From Flavobacterium sp. MDT1-60 (GTDB lineage Bacteria; Bacteroidota; Bacteroidia; Flavobacteriales; Flavobacteriaceae): a stretch of DNA of 64,000 nt. A program made the translations under genes and the position numbers. Below the pieces are notes generated by a model that saw only the letters and a list, made by a program, of their open reading frames with translations, made no database searches and was not told the origin of the DNA. The first letter of the stretch is position 1. Each line of letters starts with the position of its first letter. Of this stretch, positions 43,417 through 53,191 are shown piece by piece. Where the stretch lies: the NCBI RefSeq assembly GCF_014844035.1, contig NZ_CP062159.1, positions 3,658,001-3,722,000 on the forward strand, in the 5' to 3' direction.

Positions 43417-43749
43417 TTATAAACCCCGCAGCGAATCATACAAACTTTCAAAGTCTGTAACCGCAGATCCGTTCGAGGTGCTACCGCTACAGTTGTCTAT
43501 TTTTTTTTCATCCGGCTCCTGATCTTCTGGCTTCATTTTTATAGGAATATTGATATACAGAAACTCTGGGTCAGACTGGTCTGTAACCTTTATCTTTTTC
43601 CCTATTGGCAGATTTCTCCCAAAAAACACCGCTAATGTTTTTTCGGGATTTTTTATCAATGATTTTTTAAAATCATCATTTTCCCAAGCCTCTGCAATTA
43701 TGCTAAAAAACACATCCTGACCTTTTTTTTGTTCTTTTGTTAAAATCAT
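43417..43749 (-). CDS. NHLP-family RiPP precursor peptide
   Basis: A 110-residue precursor of the nitrile-hydratase-leader-peptide type. The leader shows the family pattern AEAWENDDFKKSLIKNPEKTLA (about 19-40), then a glycine-containing turn (FFGRNLPIGKKIKV) and a beta strand FLYINIPI. The remaining 40 residues form a polar core with one cysteine (KKIDNCSGSTSNGSAV, ending DFESLYDSLRGL). NHLP leaders direct varied enzymes to modify the core into a ribosomal natural product. No canonical YcaO, LanM or radical-SAM maturase is present; the neighbours are an HExxH protein, a GNAT-type enzyme and a ThiF-type enzyme. Confidence 0.75.
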   Translation of the reverse strand: MILTKEQKKGQDVFFSIIAEAWENDDFKKSLIKNPEKTLAVFFGRNLPIGKKIKVTDQSDPEFLYINIPIKMKPEDQEPDEKKIDNCSGSTSNGSAVTDFESLYDSLRGL

Positions 43750-43959
43750 CTTTTTTACGATTAAATTTTTATTTTGATCTGTGCTAAAAATCGTGCTGTC
43801 TATATCGCTCTATCTGATTTAAAATATCAGGAGAAAACCATTATTTACTCTAGTATTCTCCTTATCATCTCATTTATCATTTGTAGTGGAATTAATGGTT
43901 AAATTACTACCCCAAACAACCTTCTTTTAGAAATTACCGGTTGTACTATCAAGCCGGCA

Positions 43960-44625
43960 TTAGCATACTTGATACTGATACTGTTTGTTTTGAAATGTTT
44001 GACTGGACATTTTATTGATAGACTGAGATGTCACCAGTGATTTATTGTTATAATAAAACTCCTCTAAACCAGCGTAATTCATGGCTATTGGTATGGTCTC
44101 AGAGCCCAGATAATTTATAGAAGCACCTATAACTTCTGCTTTTATACCAAGCAGGTTCATTATTCTTAAAAGCTTGCTGTCGCATTCTGCAAATGCAACA
44201 CCATCTTTTTGTTCGCATATAGGGGCAATTGCGCACACCATTAATTTTCTAAAAAGTGTTTTATCTTTTACATCTTTTTTGGTAGCAAATCGGCCAATAT
44301 GCCAGACAGATGTGGCATTTTGCGAATACTTGTAACTTAAGGGGTCGATATTAAAAATTTTCTGAAGCGGTAATTTTGTTTTATAATCCCATTTAATTAC
44401 CCTGATTGATCCCTGAATGTTTCCTGAAAAATCTTTGGCTACAAAAATTTCAGAATCTTTGAAATAATTTAATTCTTCATCATACACTTCCTGAGTGTCT
44501 GAAATGATTTCCTGCGCACTTACATTTTCACAATGATGATTGAAGTTTTCCTCTACTACAAATTTGGCTAATTCTGTAAGTTGGTTTAATTCTAATCTTT
44601 CTAAGTAATTTTGAGTAATTGTCAT
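43960..44625 (-). CDS. GNAT/LuxI-like N-acyltransferase
   Basis: A 221-residue protein with the fold pattern of GNAT and autoinducer-synthase-like acyltransferases: FVAKDFSGNIQGSIRVIKWD (beta strands with the GxxR element), WHIGRFATKKD, LFRKLMVCAIAPICEQKDGVAFAECD and KAEVIGASINYLGSETIPI. This sequence style is that of the FeeM/LuxI branch, which moves acyl groups from acyl-ACP. Beside an NHLP precursor it may acylate the peptide, as GNAT maturases do in selidamides. It may instead make an N-acyl signal for the LuxR-type gene that diverges from it. The C-terminal 30 residues are Gln/Ser-rich and unusual. Confidence 0.65.
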   Translation of the reverse strand: MTITQNYLERLELNQLTELAKFVVEENFNHHCENVSAQEIISDTQEVYDEELNYFKDSEIFVAKDFSGNIQGSIRVIKWDYKTKLPLQKIFNIDPLSYKYSQNATSVWHIGRFATKKDVKDKTLFRKLMVCAIAPICEQKDGVAFAECDSKLLRIMNLLGIKAEVIGASINYLGSETIPIAMNYAGLEEFYYNNKSLVTSQSINKMSSQTFQNKQYQYQVC

Positions 44626-44681
44626 TGGGGTTTATTTCATTTGGTTCGTAACAAATCTAATTTTCATATCGCTTTGTTTTG

Positions 44682-44736
44682 CTACACTAAATAGTAGTAT
44701 TTACCTAAAATTCAATAAACTACACTAAAAGAGTAG
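44682..44736. promoter_or_regulatory. Two copies of an inverted-repeat motif in a divergent promoter
   Basis: CTACACTAAATAGTAG (44682-44697) and CTACACTAAAAGAGTAG (44720-44736) lie 38 bases apart between the GNAT/LuxI-like gene and the LuxR-HTH gene. Each has outer CTAC/GTAG-type inverted ends. They differ from the classical lux box but occupy the position expected for sites of the neighbouring regulator. Confidence 0.55.
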
Positions 44737-44878
44737 AAATTGATTTTTGACAATAAAAAAAGATAAAGAGGAATAAGCCTGATGGAAAAAAACTTGACTT
44801 TAATAGTCTTATGAAATCTTACATTGTTTTCAAACTAATAAACATTTATAAGAATTTGAGAATCAATAAGTATTCTTA

Positions 44879-45712
44879 TTGTACAAGATTGATGCACTTT
44901 TTTCATACATGAAAAAAAAATGGGTAAATTTGATAAAAATTAAGCAGATGAAAGACCAGGATTTGAATTCATTTTTTGATTCAAGGAATACGATTTACAG
45001 CTTGACAGATGAAGAAAGAGTACGGAAATTTGATTATATAGAGCCAATAAAGGCATTTGCAAGAGCAACATACACCAGTTTATACGTTATAAATTATTTG
45101 GAACAGGGATTTGAATATGTTTCAGATAATCCTTTATTTCTATGTGGTAATACGCCTCAGCAAGTTCTGGAAATGGGATATGCTTTTTATTTTAAACATG
45201 TTCCTCAATCCGATTTAGACTTATTGCTCAAAATTAATTCTATTGGATTTGATTTTTACGATAAAACACCAATGGAAGACCGAATTCTATATACAATTTC
45301 GTATGATTTTCATTTAAAAAACCAAGAAGGAAAATTGATTTTAATCAATCAAAAACTTACTCCTGTTTTTCTAACCAGTACCGGAAAAATATGGAAAGCA
45401 ATATGTATTATTTCATTATCGTCTGAACGCAAAGCGGGTAATATTAAAATACATAAAAACGGAGAAAATATGGTGCATAATTATAATCTTGCGCTTGACC
45501 AATGGGAAAACTTTAAAAAAATAACTTTGTCTAAAAGAGAAAAAGAAATTTTACAGCTTTCAACCCGGGGTTTTGCTATAAATGAAATTGCCGAAGAAAT
45601 ATTTGTTTCTCCGGATACCGTAAAATTTCACAGACGAAAACTTTTTGATAAATTAGAGGTGACCAATATTTCAGAAGCCATTGCTTTTGCTACCAGTAAT
45701 AAGCTGATTTAA
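44879..45712 (+). CDS. LuxR-type (GerE) transcriptional regulator with PAS-like sensor
   Basis: A 277-residue regulator. The N-terminal region (about 55-190) resembles a PAS-type sensor found in Bacteroidota LuxR-HTH proteins (YVSDNPLFLCGNTPQQVLEMG). The C-terminal GerE helix-turn-helix is complete (TLSKREKEILQLSTRGFAINEIAEEIFVSPDTVKFHRRKLFDKL). It is not an acyl-homoserine-lactone domain. The given start is a TTG at 44879; the Met codons at 44909 (MKKKW) and 44948 (MKDQD) are alternatives, the latter nearer the family's usual start. It diverges from the GNAT/precursor genes and precedes the ThiF-type gene. Confidence 0.85.
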   Translation: MYKIDALFSYMKKKWVNLIKIKQMKDQDLNSFFDSRNTIYSLTDEERVRKFDYIEPIKAFARATYTSLYVINYLEQGFEYVSDNPLFLCGNTPQQVLEMGYAFYFKHVPQSDLDLLLKINSIGFDFYDKTPMEDRILYTISYDFHLKNQEGKLILINQKLTPVFLTSTGKIWKAICIISLSSERKAGNIKIHKNGENMVHNYNLALDQWENFKKITLSKREKEILQLSTRGFAINEIAEEIFVSPDTVKFHRRKLFDKLEVTNISEAIAFATSNKLI

Positions 45713-45956
45713 AAATACTTTTTAACGGATTCTTTTAAAACTCATTTTTTTGTTGTCAGCAGTTACAATAGTTAAATACCAATCGTTTAAAAGATATTTT
45801 CCTTTAAGTAATATTGCCATTTAAGCAGCACTTGGATTTAAGATAGAATTTCCTTTATAATGATTTACTATTGTCTTGTACTTTTTTGTAAAAGTTTTTA
45901 ACGCAATTGTATCTTTTGCAAAAGCGTACACTCCTTCATTTTTTTTGCCATAACAA
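45713..45956. other. Non-coding region after the LuxR-type gene
   Basis: About 245 bases before the terminator at 45957. No reading frame or further repeat could be supported. Confidence 0.4.
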
Positions 45957-45995
45957 AAAAGCTGTATTCAAAATCAAATTTTGAATACAGCTTTT
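45957..45995. terminator. 18-bp perfect hairpin serving converging genes
   Basis: AAAAGCTGTATTCAAAAT pairs exactly with ATTTTGAATACAGCTTTT around a 3-base loop. A and T runs flank both sides, so it can end the LuxR-type transcript and the ThiF-type transcript. Confidence 0.85.
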
Positions 45996-46052
45996 AAAGG
46001 AATTATTTTTATAAAGAATCAGAAATATAAGCTAGTAAATCTCGCAAATGGT

Positions 46053-46799
46053 CTATTTGATACTCGTCAAATAAAATTCCGGAAATACTTTTATACGGTT
46101 ATTAACCGCGATATCAAATGCAATATTCGTACACAAACCAGCAACTAACCAAGATGCAATAGAAAGTTGCGGAGGAGAAAGATTTTTGTCTTCTTTTATA
46201 TATTCATCCAGAACTTTTTCAAGCCATTCCTGGGGGTTTTCCCAATATTGCATATATTCTATAACATAATTGACAACATTGATTTCGGTAAATTTTTCAT
46301 CTGATTTCTTTAGAGCATCTAATCCTTCTTCTTCTGAAATTACCAATACCAATGCGCCCCATCCTAAATTATATGGATGCAATACCGGGATCTTTCTACT
46401 TTGACATATAGAATCGAACAATAGCGGTACATCTGAAGTAAAGTCCAAAGCGTTGATCGCAATTTTATGATCTTTTATGTATTCCTCAACATTTTCCGGA
46501 GTTAAAAAGCAATTATGAGTCGTGATTTTTGCCTCACTATTAATAGAAAGCAACCTTTCTTTAAGCGCTTCTACTTTAGGTTTAGAGATATCTTTCTCAG
46601 TATAGTTTTGTCTGTTTAAATTGGATAATTCAACAACATCGCCATCAATTATGGTAAGGGTTTCAAAACCCAATCGCAGTAAACACTCTGCAATTACACT
46701 TCCGATGCCTGCTCCGCCTAATAATATGTGTGTGTGTTTGATTATTTCTTGTTGTTGAGGGGTAATATAAATTCTATTTCTAATATTCCTTTGATCCAT
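46053..46799 (-). CDS. ThiF/E1-like adenylyltransferase
   Basis: A 248-residue single-domain E1-like enzyme. The ATP-binding Rossmann motif GGAGIGSVIAECLLRLG (about 28-44), the acidic strand IIDGDVVELSNLNRQNY with its conserved Asn/Arg, the KVEALKERL helix and INALDFTSD are all intact. The family adenylates the C-terminus of a small protein or peptide (MoeB, ThiF, MccB). No CxxC zinc pair is visible. In an NHLP-type gene cluster it may activate the precursor end or take part in its modification. It is convergent with the LuxR gene rather than in the precursor's transcript. Confidence 0.82.
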   Translation of the reverse strand: MDQRNIRNRIYITPQQQEIIKHTHILLGGAGIGSVIAECLLRLGFETLTIIDGDVVELSNLNRQNYTEKDISKPKVEALKERLLSINSEAKITTHNCFLTPENVEEYIKDHKIAINALDFTSDVPLLFDSICQSRKIPVLHPYNLGWGALVLVISEEEGLDALKKSDEKFTEINVVNYVIEYMQYWENPQEWLEKVLDEYIKEDKNLSPPQLSIASWLVAGLCTNIAFDIAVNNRIKVFPEFYLTSIK

Positions 46800-46957
46800 A
46801 TTTTTATTTTTATACTAATTATATTTTAAGAACTGTTGCAAATAAAACTTTTTTATTAATATGCTCTTGTTCATATAGCGTGCATTCTTACATTCAGACA
46901 CATACAAAAATAGCAAAAACCTCTTCAAATATGAAAAACTCCAATTCGTATGTCAAA

Positions 46958-46987
46958 AAGCCCCTATTTTAAAAAAAATAGGGGCTT
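46958..46987 (-). terminator. Terminator of the LLM oxidoreductase gene
   Basis: AAGCCCCTATTTT pairs with AAAATAGGGGCTT around a short A-rich loop. On the minus strand a T-run follows (46955-46959). It lies 22 bases past the stop codon. Confidence 0.82.
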
Positions 46988-47009
46988 CGTTACTTTGTTT
47001 TGAAAAATT

Positions 47010-48032
47010 TTAACGCCAGCCCAGCTCCGGAGCAATATATTTTAGTATAGCTGACAGTATATGTATATTGTAGTCAACCCCCAATGTGTTGGGTATCGTC
47101 AGCAGCAATGTATCTGCTTCCTGAATAGCTTCATCCTGGGCCAGCTCTTTTATGAGTTTATCTGGCTCTGCTGCGTAACTTTTTCCGAAGATTGCCCGTT
47201 TATCTCTTTCTATATTACCAAAACTATCTGCCCCCCTGCCTTGATCTCCAAAGTAGCGTCTATCCTGATCATTGACCAGTGCAAAAATAGAACGGCTTAC
47301 CGAAACCCGTGCTTCGCGCTGATGACCTGCTTTTTTCCAGGCTTCTTTATATAACCTGATCTGTTCTGCCTGTTGGATGTGAAAAGGTTTACCATTTTCG
47401 TCATACTTCAGTGTAGAACTTTGCAGATGCATCCCGTTTTCGGCCGCCCAAACGGCAGTAGCATTAGATGCAGCTCCCCACCAGATTCGCTCTCGTAATC
47501 CTTCGGAATGCGGCTCAAGTCTCAATAAACCTGGTGGATTTGGGAACATGGGGAATGGGTTTGGCTCTGCAAATCCTACACCATTAAGCCTATCCAAAAA
47601 TTCCAACGCTTTTTTACGTCCCATATCCGCATCTGTTTCACCCTCCTTTGGTTCATAACCGAAAGAGCGCCAGCCGTCAATTACCTGCTCCGGTGATCCC
47701 CTGCTGATACCTAATTGTAAACGTCCTTCTGAAATTAAGTCTGCAGCACCGGCATCTTCAACCATATACAGCGGATTCTCATACCTCATATCTATCACCC
47801 CAGTTCCAATCTCTATTCGGTCAGTTTTAGCACCGATGGCCGAAAGTAAAGGAAAAGGTGATGCCAATTGTGTTGCAAAATGATGAACTCTAAAATAAGC
47901 GCCATCTATACCAATCTCTTCTGCAGCAACGGCCAAATCAATGGACTGAAGCAGTGTATCACCTGCCGTACGAGTTTGATAGGAAGGATGATTAGCCCAA
48001 TGCCCAAACGATAAAAATCCTATTTTCTTCAT
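47010..48032 (-). CDS. LLM-class flavin-dependent oxidoreductase (luciferase-like)
   Basis: A 340-residue bacterial-luciferase-like enzyme that uses reduced flavin to oxidise a substrate. Family markers are KKIGFLSFGHW at the N-terminus, LAVAAEEIGIDGAYFRVHHFA, IGTGVIDMRYENPLYMVEDAGAADLISEGRLQLGISRGSP and the C-terminal TIPNTLGVDYNIHILSAI. The start at 48032 (MKKIGFL) is preferred over the Met three codons earlier. Substrate unknown. It is monocistronic and ends at a terminator. Confidence 0.92.
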   Translation of the reverse strand: MKKIGFLSFGHWANHPSYQTRTAGDTLLQSIDLAVAAEEIGIDGAYFRVHHFATQLASPFPLLSAIGAKTDRIEIGTGVIDMRYENPLYMVEDAGAADLISEGRLQLGISRGSPEQVIDGWRSFGYEPKEGETDADMGRKKALEFLDRLNGVGFAEPNPFPMFPNPPGLLRLEPHSEGLRERIWWGAASNATAVWAAENGMHLQSSTLKYDENGKPFHIQQAEQIRLYKEAWKKAGHQREARVSVSRSIFALVNDQDRRYFGDQGRGADSFGNIERDKRAIFGKSYAAEPDKLIKELAQDEAIQEADTLLLTIPNTLGVDYNIHILSAILKYIAPELGWR

Positions 48033-48272
48033 AGATAGCATTATTATAATTTACAATTCCAAATTTACGCATCATTATCGAGGATGTCTACAACCTTTAT
48101 ATAGAAATAAATAAAAAGGATTTTTTATTTTCGTCAATCCTTATTACAAGGAAAATTATAAAAATAAAAAAGACATGTCCTGGATTAAATCCGCCATGTT
48201 TTGACAGGCCTAATGCAGTTAAAGACGTTTACAATTGTTACCCGTATTAATTGCTGAAAACCAAACACAAAA

Positions 48273-48626
48273 TTATTTCTCAATAATTTTTTTCCTGTGT
48301 TCAATGCCCCAATCTGTCAAATTATTAATTATAGTCTTCAGGGTTAAACCATGTTCCGTAAGTTCATATTGAACCGTTACAGGCTGAGTATCCAAAACTG
48401 TTCGTGTGATCAATTTGTTTATTTCAAGCTCTTTTAATTCCTTGCTGAGCATTTTATTTGAAATTCCTACAACATCATTCAAAATATCAGAAAATCGTCT
48501 TTTGTTATAATAACAAATCGAAGATATAATAGAGATTTTCCATTTGCCACTTAGTACATCCATCGAGTCCTGAACGGCCATCATTTTCTTTTTGTGTTGC
48601 TCTTTTTCAAGTGGTTTACACTCCAT
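48273..48626 (-). CDS. HxlR-family transcriptional regulator
   Basis: A 117-residue winged-helix protein. CKPLEKEQHKKKMMAVQDSMDVLSGKWKISIIS is the typical N-terminal part, with the single N-terminal Cys often used for redox sensing. FSDILNDVVGISNKMLSKELKELEINKLI is the recognition region. It is divergent from an SDR operon with a 109-bp region containing repeated GTTAC sites, and probably represses those genes. Confidence 0.93.
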   Translation of the reverse strand: MECKPLEKEQHKKKMMAVQDSMDVLSGKWKISIISSICYYNKRRFSDILNDVVGISNKMLSKELKELEINKLITRTVLDTQPVTVQYELTEHGLTLKTIINNLTDWGIEHRKKIIEK

Positions 48627-48629
48627 AAT

Positions 48630-48705
48630 GTTACTTTGTTACTTCAAGGTTACTGTTACTTTTAGTTACAAAGTTACTAAAATAAATTAATACCTTTTAA
48701 ATTTG
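48630..48705 (+). promoter_or_regulatory. HxlR/SDR divergent promoter with six GTTAC repeats
   Basis: GTTAC occurs at 48630, 48638, 48649, 48655, 48665 and 48673. The last two and their flanks form the inverted TTAGTTAC...GTTACTAA. A TAAATTTG -7 box at 48698-48705 serves the SDR gene. The repeats cover the region where RNA polymerase would bind, which fits repression by the HxlR protein. Confidence 0.65.
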
Positions 48706-48735
48706 CAGCATTAAAATATTCTAAAAAATATAAAA

Positions 48736-49491
48736 ATGAGCAAATTAAAAAACAAAGTAGCGATAGTTACAGGTGCATCAAAAGGAATTGGTGCTTCTAT
48801 TGCTAAATATTTCGCAGCCGAAGGCGCAAAAGTGGTGGTGAATTACGCATCAAATAAAGAAGATGCAGAAAAAGTAGTAAAATTTATAACCGATAACGGA
48901 GGAACCGCAATTGCAGTTCAGGGCGATGTTTCTAAAAAATCAGATGTGACAAAACTTTTTGAAGAAACAAAAAAAGCTTTTGGCATATTGGATATTTTGG
49001 TTAATAATGCTGGTATTTATCAATACTCCCCTATTGAAGAAACTTCGGAGGAATCTTTTCATCAACAATTCAACGTTAACGTTTTAGGCTCTATACTCGC
49101 CATTCAGGCCTCTTTAAAATCGTTTGGAGATAAAGGTGGAAATATCATTAATATCAGTTCAGGAGCAAGTAATACGCCTCTTCCAACTGGATCCGTATAT
49201 TCTGCAACCAAAGCGGCTCTGGATGCTATTACAATTTCCTTATCAAAAGAATTCAGCGGAAGAAATATCCGTATCAATTCTATTTTACCCGGCGTTGTAG
49301 AAACAGAAGGTTCGCATAGTGCCGGTTTTATTGGCAGCGATTTTGAAGCAAAACTTGTTGCCACAACTCCGCTTGGCCGTACCGGACAGCCTGAAGATAT
49401 TGCAAAAGTAGCTGTATTTCTTGCCTCTGACGACGCAGCATGGATTACAGGAGAGAAAATTTCTGTTTCAGGAGGTATTTACGGATTATAA
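48736..49491 (+). CDS. SDR family oxidoreductase
   Basis: A 251-residue classical SDR with all catalytic elements: TGASKGIGASIAKYF (about 12-26), NNAG (LVNNAGIYQYS), the catalytic Ser in NISSGAS, YSATKAA, and a C-terminal PEDIAKVAVFLASDDAAWITGEKISVSGG typical of FabG-like members. It is likely a 3-oxoacyl or general ketone reductase using NAD(P)H. It forms an operon with the next SDR (17-bp gap), opposite the HxlR gene. Confidence 0.94.
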   Translation: MSKLKNKVAIVTGASKGIGASIAKYFAAEGAKVVVNYASNKEDAEKVVKFITDNGGTAIAVQGDVSKKSDVTKLFEETKKAFGILDILVNNAGIYQYSPIEETSEESFHQQFNVNVLGSILAIQASLKSFGDKGGNIINISSGASNTPLPTGSVYSATKAALDAITISLSKEFSGRNIRINSILPGVVETEGSHSAGFIGSDFEAKLVATTPLGRTGQPEDIAKVAVFLASDDAAWITGEKISVSGGIYGL

Positions 49492-49508
49492 TTTAATAAG
49501 ATTACAAA

Positions 49509-50279
49509 ATGAGTAAATTAAGCAATAAAGTAACCGTAGTTACAGGTGGTAACAGCGGTATAGGTTTTGGCATTGCAAAAGCATTTAAAAAGGCAGGCGC
49601 TTTCGGGACTGTTACCGGAAGAAATGAAGTAACCTTAAATAACACTGTAGAAGCATTAGGTGACCATTTTATTGGTGTTACAGGTGATGTAACGAATAAC
49701 AATGATTTGGAAAATATATTCAAAAAAACATTTGATAAATTTGGAAAGATTGATGTACTGGTAGTGAATGCAGGCGGAATTGTAGATGGTGTCCCAATGG
49801 GTTCTATAAACGATGCTACAGAAGAGAGTTATGATAGCTATATGGATTTGAATTTGAAGAGTGCTTATTTTACAGTTCAAAAGTCACTACCGTATTTAAA
49901 CGACGGAGCTTCCATCATACTTATCGGTTCGAGTGCAGCACATCGCGCTGCGCCGGGTATGGCAATATATGCTGCAGCAAAAGCGGCTATAATATCATTA
50001 GCAAAAGGTTTATCATTGGACTTATTGTCCAGGAAAATACGCGTAAATGCACTTTCACCCGGTTCTATTGACACGCCTGTATTTGGAAAAATTGTACCTC
50101 AGGAACAGTTGGAACAGGTAAAACAACTTTGGATAGATATTACGCCTGTTGGCCGACAAGGACTTCCATCTGATATTGGGAACGCTGCTGTATTTTTAGC
50201 ATCAGATGAATCGGCTTTTATAGTGGGTACTGAAATCTTATCTGATGGAGGTTTAACTAATATTAGCCTGATGAAATAA
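49509..50279 (+). CDS. SDR family oxidoreductase
   Basis: A 256-residue SDR whose motifs are TGGNSGIGFGIAKAFK, VNAGG, IGSSAAH and YAAAKAA, ending in PSDIGNAAVFLASDESAFIVGTEILSDGG. It differs enough from its neighbour to be an older paralogue. It ends at the hairpin 50311-50341. Substrate unknown; HxlR control is expected through the shared promoter. Confidence 0.94.
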   Translation: MSKLSNKVTVVTGGNSGIGFGIAKAFKKAGAFGTVTGRNEVTLNNTVEALGDHFIGVTGDVTNNNDLENIFKKTFDKFGKIDVLVVNAGGIVDGVPMGSINDATEESYDSYMDLNLKSAYFTVQKSLPYLNDGASIILIGSSAAHRAAPGMAIYAAAKAAIISLAKGLSLDLLSRKIRVNALSPGSIDTPVFGKIVPQEQLEQVKQLWIDITPVGRQGLPSDIGNAAVFLASDESAFIVGTEILSDGGLTNISLMK

Positions 50280-50310
50280 TGTAACAATAAATAACATTTT
50301 AAAAACGGAT

Positions 50311-50341
50311 AAACCTCCAAATTCTATGACTTTGGAGGTTT
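50311..50341 (+). terminator. Terminator of the SDR operon
   Basis: AAACCTCCAAA pairs with TTTGGAGGTTT around a 9-base loop and is followed by a T-rich tract. It lies 31 bases past the stop. Confidence 0.82.
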
Positions 50342-50469
50342 CTAATTTATAGTGGCGATGGCTCGAATTAGTTAAAATATTAATAAGTGGCAAAGTCCTG
50401 ATTCGTTTTCCATGTTAATTTCTTTAAATCCGGCACCAATAACTAATTTGTTGTTCCATCATTTTATTT

Positions 50470-51461
<992 letters not shown>

Positions 51462-51473
51462 TTATTTTAATTT

Positions 51474-51857
51474 CTAAAATGTTGTTGCTGTCGATTTAAT
51501 AATAATCCACTTTTCGTTTCGTTTTTCAAGAAGCATTGTTTGCTGCAGACACCAATTATTTCTTGTGCCCCAAATACGGGCATCCAGTAGATTCTGACCA
51601 ACAAATATAGCTTTGTTTCCTTCTACTTTCACTGCTGTTTTCACCTCTTGAAATGAATAGTACTTCATTCTCTCACTTTCAATTTCCGAGAACCATTCTT
51701 CTTTTGACTGTACATATCCGGTGATGTGCGTAAGTGTAAAATCCGGATCCAAAATCTTGTTCCTGTCAGAAATATCTTTGTCAATCATCAATTTTGTTAA
51801 TCGACGTGCTACTTCAAGAATTTGTGACTTATCAATATCAATTTTATTAGTTTCCAT
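51474..51857 (-). CDS. NTF2-like (SnoaL/DUF4440-type) protein
   Basis: A 127-residue protein with the alpha+beta barrel pattern of NTF2-like folds: LTKLMIDKDISDRNKILDPDFTLTHITGYVQSKEEWFSEIES, then strands with VKVEGNKAIFVGQNLLDARIWG and RNNWCLQQTMLLEKRNEKWIIIKSTATTF. Some members are small enzymes, others ligand binders; the function here is unknown. It lies 24 bp upstream of the aldo/keto reductase and is probably co-transcribed. Confidence 0.75.
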   Translation of the reverse strand: METNKIDIDKSQILEVARRLTKLMIDKDISDRNKILDPDFTLTHITGYVQSKEEWFSEIESERMKYYSFQEVKTAVKVEGNKAIFVGQNLLDARIWGTRNNWCLQQTMLLEKRNEKWIIIKSTATTF

Positions 51858-52081
51858 ACTTTTATCATTCTTCTGATAAACCAGTAAACCTTCATTAAGC
51901 CATGCTTCTTGAAAAGTTAACTTTGCTCAATTAGTAAGACAGTACAAATTTCTTTCAATACTAAGTAACTTTTATAATACATATTACGGTAGTTAATACC
52001 ATTTTTACTGATTTACTCAATTGTGTTAACTTCCTAATAATCTGAATACTATATTTGTACTATAAATTTAAAGAATGCAAA

Positions 52082-52978
52082 ATGGAACACATTATAAAAG
52101 TTGAAAAAGTTTCACAATACAATGATCTTAAAGGCGTTGAGACACAGCACCCTTTAATAAGTGTTTTCCATAATTCGGCAACAAAAGCACTGCCAAACAA
52201 CACCCGCATGCATTTTGGTTTTTATGCCATTTTTTTAAAAGCCGGAAAATGCGGTGAATTAAAGTACGGACGAAATAATTATGATTATGATGATGGGACA
52301 ATGGTTTTTATTGCTCCGGCGCAGGTTCTGGAAGTTAATAATCCGGATGACTACCAGCCTACAGGTATGGCACTTCTATTTCACCCTGACTTAATAAAAG
52401 GAACATCTCTGGGAAAACAAATGAGCCAATATTCTTTCTTTTCTTATGATTCCCACGAAGCCCTTCATCTCTCTTTAAAAGAGCAGCAGATTATTAAAGA
52501 TTTATTTAATAAGTTACAATACGAACTAAGCCAGTCTATTGACAAACACACTAAAAGTATTATAGCCAGCAATATAGAACTACTGCTCAATTACTGTATT
52601 CGTTTTTATGACAGGCAGTTTATAACTCGTGAAAATATCAATACTGATATCCTGTCAAAATTTGAGAACTTATTAAAAGATTATTTCTTAACTGATACAG
52701 TACAGGAGATTGGTCTTCCATCAGTAGGATATTTTGCGGATCATTTACATCTTTCTCCAAATTATTTTGGTGATTTAATTAAAAAAGAAACTGGCAAAAC
52801 AGCACAGGAACACATTCAATTGAAATTAATAAATCTTGCCAAAGAAAGAATTTTTGATACCGATAAATCAATCAGCCAAATAGCCTCCGAACTGGGTTTT
52901 AAATATCCACAACATTTTAATCGAATGTTTAAAAAGAATACTGGTTATACTCCTATTGAATATAGGAATCTCAATTAA
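52082..52978 (+). CDS. AraC-family transcriptional regulator
   Basis: A 298-residue regulator from the ATG at 52082 (MEHIIKVEK), which the family start favours over the TTG 27 bases earlier. A cupin-like N-terminal domain (about 35-130) is followed by the double helix-turn-helix (SVGYFADHLHLSPNYFGDLIKKETG; SISQIASELGFKYPQHFNRMFKKNTGYTPIEYR). It diverges from the NTF2/aldo-keto reductase pair and may control it. Confidence 0.92.
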   Translation: MEHIIKVEKVSQYNDLKGVETQHPLISVFHNSATKALPNNTRMHFGFYAIFLKAGKCGELKYGRNNYDYDDGTMVFIAPAQVLEVNNPDDYQPTGMALLFHPDLIKGTSLGKQMSQYSFFSYDSHEALHLSLKEQQIIKDLFNKLQYELSQSIDKHTKSIIASNIELLLNYCIRFYDRQFITRENINTDILSKFENLLKDYFLTDTVQEIGLPSVGYFADHLHLSPNYFGDLIKKETGKTAQEHIQLKLINLAKERIFDTDKSISQIASELGFKYPQHFNRMFKKNTGYTPIEYRNLN

Positions 52979-53005
52979 AGAATTTTAATCATTCAAACAG
53001 AAATC

Positions 53006-53027
53006 TCCTAAATCAAATGATTTTGGA
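53006..53027 (+). terminator. Terminator of the AraC gene
   Basis: TCCTAAATCA pairs with TGATTTTGGA around two bases, with one mismatch, and is followed by a T-run (53030-53034). It lies 28 bases past the stop. Confidence 0.6.
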
Positions 53028-53191
53028 ATTTTTTGAATTATGGTGAGTAATACGGATTTCATTTTGAAAAAATGTTTTTCAAAAAAATAACTGAAATAGA
53101 TTTAGCGTTTCTAACATTTAACTTTACTGAACTTACATCTGTTTAGGTATTGCAGTATGTTTTAAATTATAAAAACATGCAGGAGTAAAGT

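Noticed and set aside
44879..45712. Classical AHL quorum-sensing receptor
   Set aside because: The N-terminal domain is PAS-like, not an autoinducer-binding domain; only the GerE HTH is shared.
50393..50460. AATTTCTTTAAATCCGGCACC resembling the 9.7/13.8-kb intergenic element
   Set aside because: Only about 20 bases match; the downstream GGTTTGAAA block and hairpin are missing. A minus-strand frame here (KLVIGAGFKEINMENES) may be a different gene scrap.
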